Positions 17,159 to 29,151 of a stretch of 64,000 nt of DNA are shown here, in pieces. This stretch comes from Trujillonella endophytica (GTDB lineage: Bacteria > Actinomycetota > Actinomycetes > Mycobacteriales > Geodermatophilaceae), in contig NZ_JABGCI010000002.1 in the NCBI RefSeq assembly GCF_019799905.1, positions 434,001 through 498,000 on the forward strand, written 5' to 3'. A program made the position numbers and the translations under genes. The first letter of the stretch is position 1, and each line of letters opens with the position of its first letter. The notes under the pieces are model-generated. The model was not told where the DNA came from and ran no database searches. It saw only the letters and a program-made list of their open reading frames with translations.

Positions 17159-17635
17159 ATGCCCTCCTCCCGACGGGTCATGTGGCGCGTGGTGGCCCGC
17201 CTCAGCCTCGCCGTCACCGCCGTGGCGGCGGTCGTGGTGATCGGCGGCGGGCTCGGGCTGTGGGCGGTCGAGCGGGACCGGCCCGGGAGCACGCTCGGCT
17301 CGGCCGGAGACGCGCTGTGGTGGGCGCTGACCACCATGACCACGGTCGGGTACGGCGACCACGTCCCGGCGACGACCGCGGGGCGGGTGATCGCGGGCGC
17401 CGTGATGGTGGTGGGCGTGGCGGTCATCGGCGCCGTGGCCGCGGTCGTGGCGCTGGCCGTCGCCGCCCGGGTGGCGTCGACGGAGGAGCGGGCGCTCGAG
17501 GCGGAGGCGAAGACCCTCGAGCGGCGGCTCGAGGACCGGCTGGACCGGTTGGAGGCGAAGCTCGACGCGCTCCTGCGGACCCGGACCGACGGGGACGGGC
17601 CGTCCTACGCCGAGCGGACCTCCTCGACGACGTAG
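17159..17635 (+). CDS. Two-TM potassium channel (KcsA-like)
   Basis: 158 aa from ATG 17159. TM1 about 12-35; pore helix and selectivity filter TTMTTVGYGDHVP about 60-72; TM2 about 75-105. A charged C-terminal helix (EERALEAEAKTLERRLEDRLDRLEAKLDALLRT) is probably a tetrameric coiled coil, as in KcsA. The filter is canonical for K+. No RCK/TrkA ligand domain is present, so gating is likely by pH or voltage-independent. Divergent from the sigma operon; no partner gene. Confidence 0.93.
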   Translation: MPSSRRVMWRVVARLSLAVTAVAAVVVIGGGLGLWAVERDRPGSTLGSAGDALWWALTTMTTVGYGDHVPATTAGRVIAGAVMVVGVAVIGAVAAVVALAVAARVASTEERALEAEAKTLERRLEDRLDRLEAKLDALLRTRTDGDGPSYAERTSSTT

Positions 17636-17880
17636 GAGCGCATGGTCGTGCGGAACTCCTCGGGAGAGGCGGGCGGCACTCGGGATCGACACCGCACGGA
17701 GCGACACGATCACCGAGGACCGTCACCCGACCGTATGATCCGCACCACACTGCGTGTGCGTGGAGGGCCGTCGCTCCGCCGTCGGCGAAACCATCGTCGG
17801 CCGTGAGGCGTTACGGTTCTGGTACTCGGATCGAGCCCCGGCAACGGCGCCGGCGGCAGGCGGAGGGTGGACACAGCGCG
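17636..17880. other. Intergenic stretch without recognised gene
   Basis: 245 nt between the channel and the acetyltransferase. It has a slightly lower GC content near 17730-17830 and a short palindrome-like ACTGCGTGTGCGTGG. No gene is supported. It probably contains the promoter of the next gene. Confidence 0.4.
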
Positions 17881-18201
17881 ATGGGAACGAGTGTGGTCGA
17901 CGTCCCTGATCGGGGACGGTTCGAGATCCGGCTGGACGACCGTGTCGTCGGGCTGGCGAGCTACCACGTCGAGAAGGGCGTCATGACCCTCCCGCACACC
18001 GAGATCGACCCCGGCGTCGGTGGCCGTGGTCTCGGCTCGGCCCTCGTGGCCGGCGTCCTCGACGCGGCACGCGAGCGCGGTCTGCACGTGCTGCCCTACT
18101 GCTCGTTCATCCGGCACTACATCCAGCAGCACCCGGACTACGTGGAGCTGGTCGCCGAGGCCGACCGGCCGCACTTCGGGTTGGCCACCGCGGAGGCCTG
18201 A
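17881..18201 (+). CDS. Small GNAT-family N-acetyltransferase (YjdJ type)
   Basis: 106 aa from ATG 17881. The pattern FEIRLDDRVVGLASYHVEKGVMTLPHTEIDPGVGGRGLGSALVAGVLDAARERGL holds the acetyl-CoA loop (GVGGRGLGSAL); C-terminal PYCSFIRHYIQQHPDY is the hallmark of the small Gcn5-related family (Acetyltransf_CG). Substrate unknown. Followed directly by a family A palindrome. Confidence 0.9.
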   Translation: MGTSVVDVPDRGRFEIRLDDRVVGLASYHVEKGVMTLPHTEIDPGVGGRGLGSALVAGVLDAARERGLHVLPYCSFIRHYIQQHPDYVELVAEADRPHFGLATAEA

Positions 18202-18204
18202 AGA

Positions 18205-18262
18205 AGGACCCTCCTGCCCCCCACCGCTCGCACGCTCGCGGCGGGCCCCCGCAGGAGGGCCA
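18205..18262. repeat. Stop-codon-associated palindrome, family A
   Basis: Begins 3 nt after the acetyltransferase stop: AAGGACCCTCCTGC ... GCAGGAGGGCC outer stem with an inner GC-rich stem. Same orientation relative to the gene as the other copies. Likely 3' end structure. Confidence 0.7.
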
Positions 18263-18306
18263 TCGGTCTCGGCCGATCCCTGCGCGTCCCGTAGATCGGA
18301 CCTACC

Positions 18307-19683
18307 GTGGCGCGGGTGCCGACCAGCGTCCTGTGGTTCCGCCGTGACCTCCGGCTCGGGGACCACCCGGCCCTCCTCGCCGCCCGCGAGGCCGCCGGTG
18401 CGGACGGCGAGGTCCTCCCGCTGTTCGTCGTCGACCCCCGGCTCTGGGGGCCGTCCGGCGCGCCACGGCGCGAGTACCTGCGTCGCTGCCTGGCCGCGCT
18501 GCGCGACGCCACCGGTGGAGCTCTGGTCATCCGCTCGGGCGACCCGGCGGACGTCGTCCCGGCGGTGGCCCGCGAGGTGGCCGCGGGCAGCGTGCACGTC
18601 TCGGCCGACACCGGCCCGTACGGACGGCGCCGCGACACCGCCGTCGAGCGCGCCCTCGGCGACGTCGGGTTCACCCGCACCGGGTCTCCGTACGCCGTCG
18701 GCCCGGGGCTGGTGACCAAGCGCGACGGCACCCCCTTCCAGGTCTTCTCCCCCTTCGCGCGCGCCTGGCGCGAGCACGGCTGGCCCGCGCCCGCGCCCCG
18801 GCAGGACGACCTGCCGTGGTGCCGCGGGCCGCACACCGAGGACCTGCCGCCGGAGCAGGACCTCGGCGACACGCAGCTGCCGCCGGCCGGGGAGGCCGCC
18901 GGGCTGGAGGCCTGGGAGCGGTTCCGCGACCAGCGGCTGCGCGGCTACGCCGAGGGCCGCAACACCCCGGGCACCGACGGCACCAGCCGGCTGTCGCCGC
19001 ACTTGAAGTACGGCACGATCCACCCCCGCACGCTGCTGGCCGACGTGGCGGCAGAGGGCGACGGCGAGGCGGTGCGCCGGTACACCGACGAGCTGGCCTG
19101 GCGGGAGTTCTACGCCGACGTGCTGTGGCACCGGCCCGAGTCGGCGCGGGAGTACCTCCGCCCGGAGCTGCAGGCCATCGGCTACGACTCCGGGCCGCAC
19201 GCCGAGGAGCTGGTGACCGCGTGGGAGATCGGCCGCACCGGCTTCCCGATCGTCGACGCGGGGATGCGCCAGCTGCACGGCGAGGCCTACGTGCACAACC
19301 GCGTGCGCATGATCGTGGCCTCGTTCCTCGTCAAGGACCTGCACCAGGAGTGGACGCTCGGCGCCAGGTACTTCATGCAGCACCTGGTCGACGGCGACCT
19401 GGCGAGCAACAACCACGGCTGGCAGTGGGTCGCCGGGACCGGCACCGACCCGTCGCCGTACTACCGGGTCTTCAACCCGATCACCCAGGGGAAGAAGTTC
19501 GACCCCGACGGCGCGTACGTGAAGCGGTGGGTGCCGGAGTTGCGCGACCTCGACGCCCGGTACGTGCACGAGCCGTGGACGGCGCCCGGCGGCGTGCCCG
19601 CCGGCTACCCGCAGCCGATCGTCGACCACGCGCACGAGCGGAAGGTGGCCCTGGAGCGGTTCGAGCGGGTGCGCCGTGCCTGA
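18307..19683 (+). CDS. phr: Deoxyribodipyrimidine photolyase
   Basis: 458 aa from GTG 18307 (or GTG 18316). N-terminal alpha/beta antenna domain (VLWFRRDLRLGDHPAL) and C-terminal FAD domain: GTSRLSPHLKYGTIHPR, LAWREFYADVLWHRP, MRQLHGEAYVHNRVRMIVASFLVKDL, DGDLASNNHGWQWVAGTGTD, all typical of class I CPD photolyases. Repairs UV-made pyrimidine dimers using light. The Trp and Asn positions near the flavin look normal. Overlaps the nei-type gene by 8 nt: a two-gene DNA-repair operon. Confidence 0.95.
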   Translation: MARVPTSVLWFRRDLRLGDHPALLAAREAAGADGEVLPLFVVDPRLWGPSGAPRREYLRRCLAALRDATGGALVIRSGDPADVVPAVAREVAAGSVHVSADTGPYGRRRDTAVERALGDVGFTRTGSPYAVGPGLVTKRDGTPFQVFSPFARAWREHGWPAPAPRQDDLPWCRGPHTEDLPPEQDLGDTQLPPAGEAAGLEAWERFRDQRLRGYAEGRNTPGTDGTSRLSPHLKYGTIHPRTLLADVAAEGDGEAVRRYTDELAWREFYADVLWHRPESAREYLRPELQAIGYDSGPHAEELVTAWEIGRTGFPIVDAGMRQLHGEAYVHNRVRMIVASFLVKDLHQEWTLGARYFMQHLVDGDLASNNHGWQWVAGTGTDPSPYYRVFNPITQGKKFDPDGAYVKRWVPELRDLDARYVHEPWTAPGGVPAGYPQPIVDHAHERKVALERFERVRRA

Positions 19684-20488
19684 GGGCCACACCCTGTTCC
19701 GCCTCGCCCGTGACCAGCAGGCGGCGTTCGCCGGCCGCCCGGTGCACGTGACCAGCCCGCAGGGCCGCTTCGCCGCCGGCGCCGAGCTGCTCGACGGCCG
19801 GGTGCTGGAGGAGGTCACCAGCTACGGCAAGCACCTGTTCGCCTGCTTCGGCGCCGACACCCTGCACGTGCACCTGGGGCTGTACGGCAGCTACACGAGC
19901 GGCACGGGCATGCCGCCCCCGCCGCGGGGTGCCCTGCGCATGCGCTGGCAGGGGCCGGGCGTCGACGGCGCGGGCGTCTGGACCGACCTGCGCGGCGCCA
20001 CCGCCTGCGAGGTGCTCACCGCGCCGGAGGTCGACAGGATCCTCGACCGGCTCGGGCCGGACCCCCTGCGGTCACGCAGCCGAGACGGCGCGCCGGCCCA
20101 CCGGCGGATCGCCGGCAGCCGCACCGCCGTCGGCGCCCTGCTCATGGACCAGTCGGTGCTCGCCGGGGTCGGCAACGTCTACCGCGCCGAGATCCTCTTC
20201 CGGCACCGCATCTCGCCGTTCCGCCCCGGCCGGGACGTGGGCGCCGAGGAGTGGGCCCGGCTGTGGGCCGACCTCGTCGTCCTCATGCGCTCCGGTGTCC
20301 GCCTCGGCCGGATCGTCACGACGCGGCCCGAGCACCGCAGCCGCAAGCGCGGGTCGGCGACCCGGGAGGACGCGCACTACGTGTACCGGCGCACCGGTCT
20401 TCCGTGCCGCATCTGCGGCACCGAGGTGCGCACGCAGGAGATGGTGGGGCGCAATCTCCACTGGTGCCCGGTGTGCCAGGCGGCCTGA
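19676..20488 (+). CDS. nei: Endonuclease VIII / Fpg-family DNA glycosylase
   Basis: 270 aa from GTG 19676. Starts PEGHTLFRLA, so Pro2 and Glu3 for beta,delta-elimination are present after Met removal. The helix-two-turn-helix (LLMDQSVLAGVGNVYRAEILF) and a zinc finger (CRIC...CPVC) at the end are complete. PEGHT rather than PELPE favours the Nei/Nei2 branch over Fpg. Removes oxidised pyrimidines and cuts the abasic strand. Translationally coupled to the photolyase. Confidence 0.93.
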   Translation: MPEGHTLFRLARDQQAAFAGRPVHVTSPQGRFAAGAELLDGRVLEEVTSYGKHLFACFGADTLHVHLGLYGSYTSGTGMPPPPRGALRMRWQGPGVDGAGVWTDLRGATACEVLTAPEVDRILDRLGPDPLRSRSRDGAPAHRRIAGSRTAVGALLMDQSVLAGVGNVYRAEILFRHRISPFRPGRDVGAEEWARLWADLVVLMRSGVRLGRIVTTRPEHRSRKRGSATREDAHYVYRRTGLPCRICGTEVRTQEMVGRNLHWCPVCQAA

Positions 20489-20518
20489 TGCCGGCCGATC
20501 CTGCGTAGCCTCGCAGGG

Positions 20519-21343
20519 GTGACCGCTACGGCGCGCGCTCTCGCCGTCGCCGCGCTGGCCGGCGTCGCCCTGGTGTCGGGCCCGCCGGGCACGGCTGTGG
20601 CGTCGGACGACGACGCATCGCGCGTCGGCTACGACGTCTCGCACCCCCAGTGCGGGGAGTCCCTGCCCGAGGACCCGGCCTTCGCCGTCGTCGGCGTCAA
20701 CGGCGGGGTCGCCACCCGGCCGAACCCCTGCCTCGCCGACCAGCTGGCCTGGGCCGCCGGGGCGGCCGGCACGGGAACCGACCAGCCCGCTGTCGCGCTG
20801 TACGTGAACACGGCCAATCCCGGGGAGCTCATCGACCGGGTGACGACCTGGCCGGACACCGGGTCCACGCCCTACGGGACCTGCGACGGGAGCAACAGCC
20901 TGGCCTGCTCGTGGCAGTACGGGGCACACCGGGCCGCGGTCGACGTGCACGTCTTCTTCGTGGACGGGGCCTGGGCGGCCGGCCTGGACCCCGACCCGGC
21001 CGCCTACCGGTGGTGGCTCGACGTCGAGACGATGAACACCTGGCAGTACGGCTCCTCCGAGGCGCGGGCCCGCAACCGCGCCGCGCTGGAGGGGATGACC
21101 GTGTACCTCGAGGGCGTGGGCGCCGAGGTCGGGCTCTACTCCACCGGCTCCCAGTGGGACCGCATCGTGGGCGAGGTGCCCGCCGGCAGCCCCCTGCGCG
21201 GGCTCGACAGCTGGCTGGCCGGCGCCGAGACGGCCGACCAGGCCGAGGCGGCCTGCGCCCTGGACCCCCTCGTCCCGGGCGGCCGGGTGGTGCTCACCCA
21301 GTACGTGACCGGAGGCCTCGACCACGACCACGCGTGCCGTTGA
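20519..21343 (+). CDS. Secreted GH25-like TIM-barrel protein
   Basis: 274 aa from GTG 20519. Clear signal peptide (ALAVAALAGVALVSGPPGTAVA, cleavage near ~28). The mature part begins VGYDVSHPQC and carries WWLDVETMNTW, the DxE pair expected of GH25-type lysozyme folds, then VYLEGVGAEVGLYST. Related actinobacterial exported proteins are mostly uncharacterised. Two to three cysteine pairs suggest disulphides. Catalysis on peptidoglycan is inferred from the fold only. Confidence 0.75.
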   Translation: MTATARALAVAALAGVALVSGPPGTAVASDDDASRVGYDVSHPQCGESLPEDPAFAVVGVNGGVATRPNPCLADQLAWAAGAAGTGTDQPAVALYVNTANPGELIDRVTTWPDTGSTPYGTCDGSNSLACSWQYGAHRAAVDVHVFFVDGAWAAGLDPDPAAYRWWLDVETMNTWQYGSSEARARNRAALEGMTVYLEGVGAEVGLYSTGSQWDRIVGEVPAGSPLRGLDSWLAGAETADQAEAACALDPLVPGGRVVLTQYVTGGLDHDHACR

Positions 21344-21352
21344 GGAGGCCCC

Positions 21353-21655
21353 TCAGAGCTCGCCCTTGGTGCCCGCCGGCAGCGGCTCCAGGATCTGGAC
21401 CTCCGGCGCGCCGGAGACCTTGCCCGCCAGCTTCGGACCGAGCGCGGTGAGCGCCGGCGCCGTCATGTGCGTGCTCAGCGCCTCCTGGCTCGCCCACTTC
21501 TCGACCATCACGAGGACGCCGTCGGTCTCGTGCAGCGCGTACAGCTCGCAGCCCGGCTCGGCGTGCACCTCGGGGAGGATCTCCAGGAAGGCCTCCCGGA
21601 CGGCGTCGAGGTGCTCGGGCAGCGGGCGGATGTGGGCGACGACGACGACGGACAC
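21353..21655 (-). CDS. Antibiotic biosynthesis monooxygenase (ABM) domain protein
   Basis: 100 aa from GTG 21655, with GAGGAG upstream. The ABM fold pattern VVVAHIRPLPEHLDAVREAFLEILPEVHAEPGCELYALHET, then EKWASQEALSTHM, matches YgiN/ActVA-Orf6-like quinol monooxygenases, small dimeric cofactor-free enzymes. Here it is most likely a housekeeping quinol or aldehyde-type protein, not a biosynthetic one. Convergent with the secreted protein; divergent from the reductase gene. Confidence 0.9.
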   Translation of the reverse strand: MSVVVVAHIRPLPEHLDAVREAFLEILPEVHAEPGCELYALHETDGVLVMVEKWASQEALSTHMTAPALTALGPKLAGKVSGAPEVQILEPLPAGTKGEL

Positions 21656-21740
21656 GGAGGCTCCTCCTCGGCTGCACCGGACGGGGGCCGACCGGAGCGG
21701 TGGTTGGCGCATCCCGCCCGCGCGGGTCAGGATGCCGATC

Positions 21741-23210
21741 ATGTCGGACGCCGAGGAGACTGCCACCACACCCGCCGCACGCCGCCTCCGGGTGGCGATC
21801 GTCGGCGCGGGGCCCGCGGGCATCTACGCCGCCGAGGCGCTGACCCGCCAGACCGACGTCCCCGTGGCCGTCGACCTGATCGACCGGCTGCCCACCCCCT
21901 TCGGGCTGGTGCGGCACGGCATCGCCCCGGACCACCTGCGCATGCGTGCCCTGCGCGACACCCTGCACGGCGTCCTGGACCACGAGCACGTGCGTTTCGT
22001 CGGCAACGTCGAGATCGGCACCGACCTCGACCTGCACGAGCTCCGCGACCACGTCGACGCCGTCATCTACACCTACGGCGCCTCGCGCGACCGCGCGCTG
22101 TCGATCGAGGGCGAGGACCTGCCGGGGAGCATCGCCGCCACCGACCTGGTCGGGTGGTACTGCGGCCACCCCGACGCCGACCGCGCGCGGATCGAGGCGG
22201 CGCTGACCGGCGTGCGCCACGCAATCGTGATCGGGGTGGGCAACGTCGCCCTCGACGTGGCCCGGGTGCTGGTCCGCACCCCCGAGGAGCTCGAGCCCAC
22301 CGACATGCCGCAGCACGTGCTCGACGCGCTGGCCGCGGCGCCGGTGGAGTCGGTGACCGTCCTCGGCCGCCGTGGACCGGCGCAGGCCAGCTTCACCACC
22401 AAGGAGCTCGACGAGCTCGGCGAGCTGGCGGGGGCGACGGTGCTCGTCGACGGGGCGGACGTGCCCGGCGAGGACGAGCCGCCGCCGGCCGACCGCCTGA
22501 AGGCGCGCAACCTCAAGGTGCTGCGCGGCTACGCGCCCAACGTCGCCGAGCCCGGGCGCGCCACCATCACGCTGCGCTTCTTCGCCCGCCCGGTCCGCCT
22601 CCTGGGCGAGGACCGGGTCACGGGGATCGAGATCGAACGGACCGCCGTCGACGCCGAGGGGCGCGCCACCGGCACCGGCGAGTTCACCACGCTGCCGGCG
22701 GACCTGGTCGTGCGCTCCGTCGGCTACCGCGGGCTGCCGCTGCCGGGGCTGCCGCTGGACACCGGCTCGAACACCGTGCCCAACGAGGCCGGGCGGGTGC
22801 TGCGCGACGGGGCCCCCTCGACCGGCGAGTACGTGGCGGGCTGGATCAAGCGCGGCCCCACCGGCGTCGTCGGCACCAACAAGCACGACGCCCGGGAGAC
22901 CGTGGCCACGCTGCTGGCCGACGTGCAGGCCGGGACGATCACGCCGCACGGCGACCCGGACGACCTGGTCCGCACCCTCCGGGCGAAGGGGGCCGATCCG
23001 GTGCTGCTGGCGCACTGGAAGGCCATCGACGCGGCGGAGGTCGCGCTGGGCGCCACCCGCGGCCGGCCGCGGACGACGATGCACGAGCGGGAGGCGCTGC
23101 TCGCGGCGGCGAGGGCCGCCGAGGCCGAAGAGGCCGCGGAGGCCGCGGAGGCCGCGGAGGCCGCGGAGGCCGCGGAGGCCGCGGAGGCCGCGGAGGCCGC
23201 CCGGGACTGA
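21741..23210 (+). CDS. fprA: NADPH-ferredoxin reductase, adrenodoxin-reductase family
   Basis: 489 aa from ATG 21741 (ATG 21732 sits too close to the TCAGGA ribosome site). FAD site VAIVGAGPAGIYAAEAL; DRLPTPFGLVRHGIAPDH is the family signature; NADPH site IGVGNVALDVARVL; and GLPLDTGSNTVPNEAGRV, AGWIKRGPTGVVGTNKHDA near the end. Passes electrons from NADPH to ferredoxins that serve P450s and other enzymes. There is no N-terminal ferredoxin domain, so it is FprA-like, not FprB-like. The C-terminus is extended by an Ala-Glu-Ala repeat coded by a 9-nt tandem repeat. Confidence 0.93.
   Translation: MSDAEETATTPAARRLRVAIVGAGPAGIYAAEALTRQTDVPVAVDLIDRLPTPFGLVRHGIAPDHLRMRALRDTLHGVLDHEHVRFVGNVEIGTDLDLHELRDHVDAVIYTYGASRDRALSIEGEDLPGSIAATDLVGWYCGHPDADRARIEAALTGVRHAIVIGVGNVALDVARVLVRTPEELEPTDMPQHVLDALAAAPVESVTVLGRRGPAQASFTTKELDELGELAGATVLVDGADVPGEDEPPPADRLKARNLKVLRGYAPNVAEPGRATITLRFFARPVRLLGEDRVTGIEIERTAVDAEGRATGTGEFTTLPADLVVRSVGYRGLPLPGLPLDTGSNTVPNEAGRVLRDGAPSTGEYVAGWIKRGPTGVVGTNKHDARETVATLLADVQAGTITPHGDPDDLVRTLRAKGADPVLLAHWKAIDAAEVALGATRGRPRTTMHEREALLAAARAAEAEEAAEAAEAAEAAEAAEAAEAAEAARD
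23121..23201 (+). repeat. 9-nt tandem repeat (GAGGCCGCG)n inside fprA-like gene
   Basis: Seven perfect GAGGCCGCG units (23130-23192), with one variant unit on each side, code for an Ala/Glu-rich tail (EAA)n before the stop codon. Unit length is a multiple of three, so copy-number change alters tail length without frameshift. Possibly helical; no known function. Confidence 0.9.
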
Positions 23211-23217
23211 CCGCCCG

Positions 23218-24300
23218 TCAGCGCCTCGTGACGGCGGCGATGAGCTCGTGGGCCGTCTCCGCGGTGCCGGCGGCGGCGAAGCGGATGAGCATCCCGGTGT
23301 CGGGGTGCAGGCGAAGGGGCTCGCCGTCCGCCGTCAGGGCGACCCCGCCGGCCGCGGCCAGCACCGCCAGCCCGCCGGCGACGTCGTGCACGTGCGTGCC
23401 CGCGCGGTCCAGGTCGTGCCACGCGGCGGCGGACCCGTCGGCCACCAGGCAGACCTCGACCGCGGTGCAGCCGGTCACCCGGATCCGCCGCGCGGTGGTC
23501 GGCACCTCGACGGCGCGGCCACCGGGCGCGCTGGGGACGACGACCGTCGTCCCGGGGCGGGGCGCCATCGGGACGTCGTCGCGGCGGGCACCGGCTCCCT
23601 CGGAACCGGACCACCGGCGGCCCGAGGAGAGGTCGACGACCACACCGGCGACGGCCCGGCCGCCCTGCACGAGACCGGCGGAGAAGGCCCACGGCGGCAG
23701 CCCGGCGCGGAAGTTGCCGGTGCCGTCGAGCGGGTCGAGGACCATCCAGGGCTCGTCGGCGTCGACCGCGATGTCGGACCGCTCCTCGCTGAGCACGGGC
23801 ACGCCGAGGTCGCCGAGGACCGACGCGGCCGCCACGTGCGCGGCCTCGTCGGCGGCGAGCGAGGGGCTGCCGTCGGCCTTGACGCGGTCCTCCCCCGTGC
23901 CCCGGGCCAGCGCCACCGCCGTCTCCACCCGGGTCGCGGCCAGGGCGGCGGCGGCCAGGAACCGGTCGACCAGCGGGGCGGTGACCTCCGGCAGCTCGAC
24001 GGCGAGCACGCCCCGCCGGCCGGGGCGGTCGCGCACCTGGTCGCACCCCCAGCCGACCGCCGCGGCCCGCACCGCGGGGTGCTCCGGCCCCATGCCGGAC
24101 GACGCCAGGACGACGGCCTCCGCGCGGCCCTCGACGGTCCACTGCCGGCGCAGCAGGACCGCCTGGTCCGGGCCCGCGGCCAGCACGCGGTAGGCCGGGT
24201 CGCTGACCGCCGGGGCGAGGGCCGCGGGGGCCAGGCCCAGCGCGTCCGCCGCCCGCAGCAGCGTCGCGCCCCCGGTCGCCGCGACGGCCACCTCGCTCAT
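23218..24300 (-). CDS. Inositol monophosphatase-family protein
   Basis: 360 aa from ATG 24300. The metal-binding motifs are present: SEER (in GVPVLSEERSD), DPLDGTGNFRAGLP (matches DPLDGTxNF) and a late HVHDVAGGLAVLAAAGG in place of WDxAAG (Asp kept, Trp replaced by His). About 110 extra N-terminal residues precede the usual fold and are not recognised. It could act on inositol phosphate, PAP or fructose-bisphosphate. Divergent from the glycosyltransferase. Confidence 0.8.
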   Translation of the reverse strand: MSEVAVAATGGATLLRAADALGLAPAALAPAVSDPAYRVLAAGPDQAVLLRRQWTVEGRAEAVVLASSGMGPEHPAVRAAAVGWGCDQVRDRPGRRGVLAVELPEVTAPLVDRFLAAAALAATRVETAVALARGTGEDRVKADGSPSLAADEAAHVAAASVLGDLGVPVLSEERSDIAVDADEPWMVLDPLDGTGNFRAGLPPWAFSAGLVQGGRAVAGVVVDLSSGRRWSGSEGAGARRDDVPMAPRPGTTVVVPSAPGGRAVEVPTTARRIRVTGCTAVEVCLVADGSAAAWHDLDRAGTHVHDVAGGLAVLAAAGGVALTADGEPLRLHPDTGMLIRFAAAGTAETAHELIAAVTRR

Positions 24301-24425
24301 GCCGCCGGCGATCCCCCCCACGTCTGGCGACGGTAGGGGATGCCGGTGCCCGCCGCCGGGCGTCCCGGCGGCGGCCGGCGGTGGGTGATGCGGGGAACGT
24401 CGCCGTCCCCGGGTAGTCCAGCGCG

Positions 24426-25345
24426 GTGACGACCCCCCGGACCGGCCTCGACGACGTCGACGTCGTCTTCCTCGTCCACCGCGAGCCGCCGGAGCTGCTG
24501 GCCCGGCACCACGCGGCGGTCGCGTCCGCCGTCGGGCCCGGGTGGCGCGGCCGGGCGCTGCTGGTGGAGAACGCGGCAGCCCCTCGGACGTCGGCGGCGG
24601 CCCGGGCCCACGTGCGCACCGCGTACCCGGCCGCCGACCGGCGGGTGCTGAGCTCGCCGCGCAACCTCGGCTTCGCCCGCGCCATGGACCTCGCGATCGA
24701 CGCCTGCCGCGGCCGCTACGTCGCCCTCCTCAACTCCGACGGCGAGCCCGAGCCGGAGATGCTGTGCCGGCTGGCCGAGGTCCTCGACGCCGAGCCGCGG
24801 GCGATCTGGGCCGCGCCCGCGGTGCACGGCCCCGGCGAGGACGACGACCCGCCCGGTCCGCCGCGCCCGGCCGAGGAGCTCGGCGGCACCGCCCTGCTGC
24901 TCCGCCGGGCGGAGTTCCTCGCCGCCGGCGGGTTCGACCCCGCGTACTTCTTCTACAACGAGGACCGCGACGCCTCCCGCCGGCTGCGCGCGGCCGGCCA
25001 CCTGCTGCTGCGCGTCCCCGGCACGCGCTTCCGGCACGGCAAGGCGGGCCGCACCGCCCGCGGCGTGCTCCTGCGCGAGTGGCACTACGCCCGGACCGTG
25101 CAGGTGCTGGTCCCCCAGCACGCCGCACGACCCGTGGCCGGGACCGCCGCCTTCCTCGGCCGCCGGCTGCGCGCCGTCGGGACGCACCTGCGCGAGCGTG
25201 ACCTCCCCGGGGCCGCCGGCATCGCCCTGGCCACGCTCGAGCTGCCGCGCGGACTCCTCCTCGCTGCCGCGCGGAGGCGGCGGCCGTGGGACGGCGCGCG
25301 GCTGACGCGGTGGCTGGACCGCTCCCGCGCCGAGGTCGGGGAGCT

Positions 25346-25349
<4 letters not shown>
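24426..25349 (+). CDS. Family 2 glycosyltransferase
   Basis: 307 aa from GTG 24426. GT-A fold: [17 protein letters not shown] start, [33 protein letters not shown] (DxD-like NSDGE), [29 protein letters not shown], the usual rhamnosyltransferase-like acceptor region with the catalytic ED. A basic C-terminal helix follows. Likely builds a cell-wall or exopolysaccharide glycan; the sugar is unknown. Its stop overlaps that of ppc by 4 nt (convergent). Confidence 0.88.
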
Positions 25350-28144
<2,795 letters not shown>

Positions 28145-28200
28145 GGCCGGAGTATGCCGCCGTCCGTGTGACGGACAGGTGTCGTGGGGAGGACCTCACG

Positions 28201-29130
28201 ATGCAACGCCTCACCGCGACCGTCGCCGCCCCGTCCGCCGCCGAGCACGCCGAGGGCCCGCGGTGGGACGCCGCCCGCGACGAGCTGCTGTGGGTGGACA
28301 TCAGCGGGGGCCTGCTGCGCCGGGCGACGGTCGGGGACTCCGGCGACGTCACCGAGGTCGCCGAGCACCGGGGCGGGGACACCGTGGGCGCCGTCGCGCC
28401 GGCCGCGACCGGCGGGTGGCTGCTCGCGGCGGGCGGCGGCTTCACCCACCTCGGCGAGGACGGCACCGCCCGGGTGCTGCTCGACCTCGCCGGGGAGGGC
28501 GGCAGCGAGGAGTCCGGCGGCACCCGGATGAACGACGCGGCCTGCGACCCGGCCGGCCGGTTCCTCGCCGGGACCATGGCCTTCGACCAGCGCCCGGGCG
28601 TCGGCGCCCTGTACCGCCTGGACCTCGACGGCACCGTGCGCACGCTGCTCGACGGGCTGACCGTCTCCAACGGGCTGGGCTGGTCACCCGACGGCGGCAC
28701 CCTCTACCTGGCCGACTCCGGACCCGGGCTGCTGCACGCCTTCGACTACGACGTCGCCACCGGGGACCTCGCGCACGGCCGGGTGCTGCTGGAGTTCGCC
28801 GACGACGACGGCGTGGCCGACGGGCTCACCGTGGACGACGACGGGTGCCTCTGGACAGCGCTGTGGGGGGCCGGCCAGGTGCGCCGGTACTCACCCGACG
28901 GCGAACTGCTCGCGGTCGTCGACGTGCCGGTGGCCCAGACCTCGGCCTGCTGCTTCGCCGGACCCGGCCGCGACCTGCTGGTGGTGACCACCTCCGCGGA
29001 GGGGATGTCCGACGCCGACCGGGCCGCGCAGCCCGACGCGGGCCGGCTGTTCACCGCGCGGCCCGGGGTCACGGGCCCGCCGGCGTCGCCCTACCGCGGC
29101 CCCCTCGAGGCCCTCCGCCAGCTCCCCTGA
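28201..29130 (+). CDS. SMP-30 / gluconolactonase-family protein
   Basis: 309 aa from ATG 28201, with GGGGAGGA upstream (an upstream in-frame start at 28168 is less likely). Six-bladed propeller with the metal ligands: the Glu of EGPRWDA, NDAACDPAGRFLAGTM, SNGLGWSPDGGTLYLADS and DGLTVDDDGCLWTALWGAG, all standard for regucalcin-like lactonases. Hydrolyses sugar lactones; exact substrate unknown. Last gene of normal composition before a low-GC cassette. Confidence 0.92.
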   Translation: MQRLTATVAAPSAAEHAEGPRWDAARDELLWVDISGGLLRRATVGDSGDVTEVAEHRGGDTVGAVAPAATGGWLLAAGGGFTHLGEDGTARVLLDLAGEGGSEESGGTRMNDAACDPAGRFLAGTMAFDQRPGVGALYRLDLDGTVRTLLDGLTVSNGLGWSPDGGTLYLADSGPGLLHAFDYDVATGDLAHGRVLLEFADDDGVADGLTVDDDGCLWTALWGAGQVRRYSPDGELLAVVDVPVAQTSACCFAGPGRDLLVVTTSAEGMSDADRAAQPDAGRLFTARPGVTGPPASPYRGPLEALRQLP

Positions 29131-29151
29131 CGCACGACAAATGGCGCACGC

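Noticed and set aside
21353..21655. Antibiotic biosynthesis cluster suggested by the ABM domain
   Set aside because: A lone ABM protein with no biosynthetic genes around it; such proteins are common housekeeping monooxygenases.
23121..23201. CRISPR-like array
   Set aside because: Nine-nt units without spacers, in frame within a gene: a simple coding tandem repeat.
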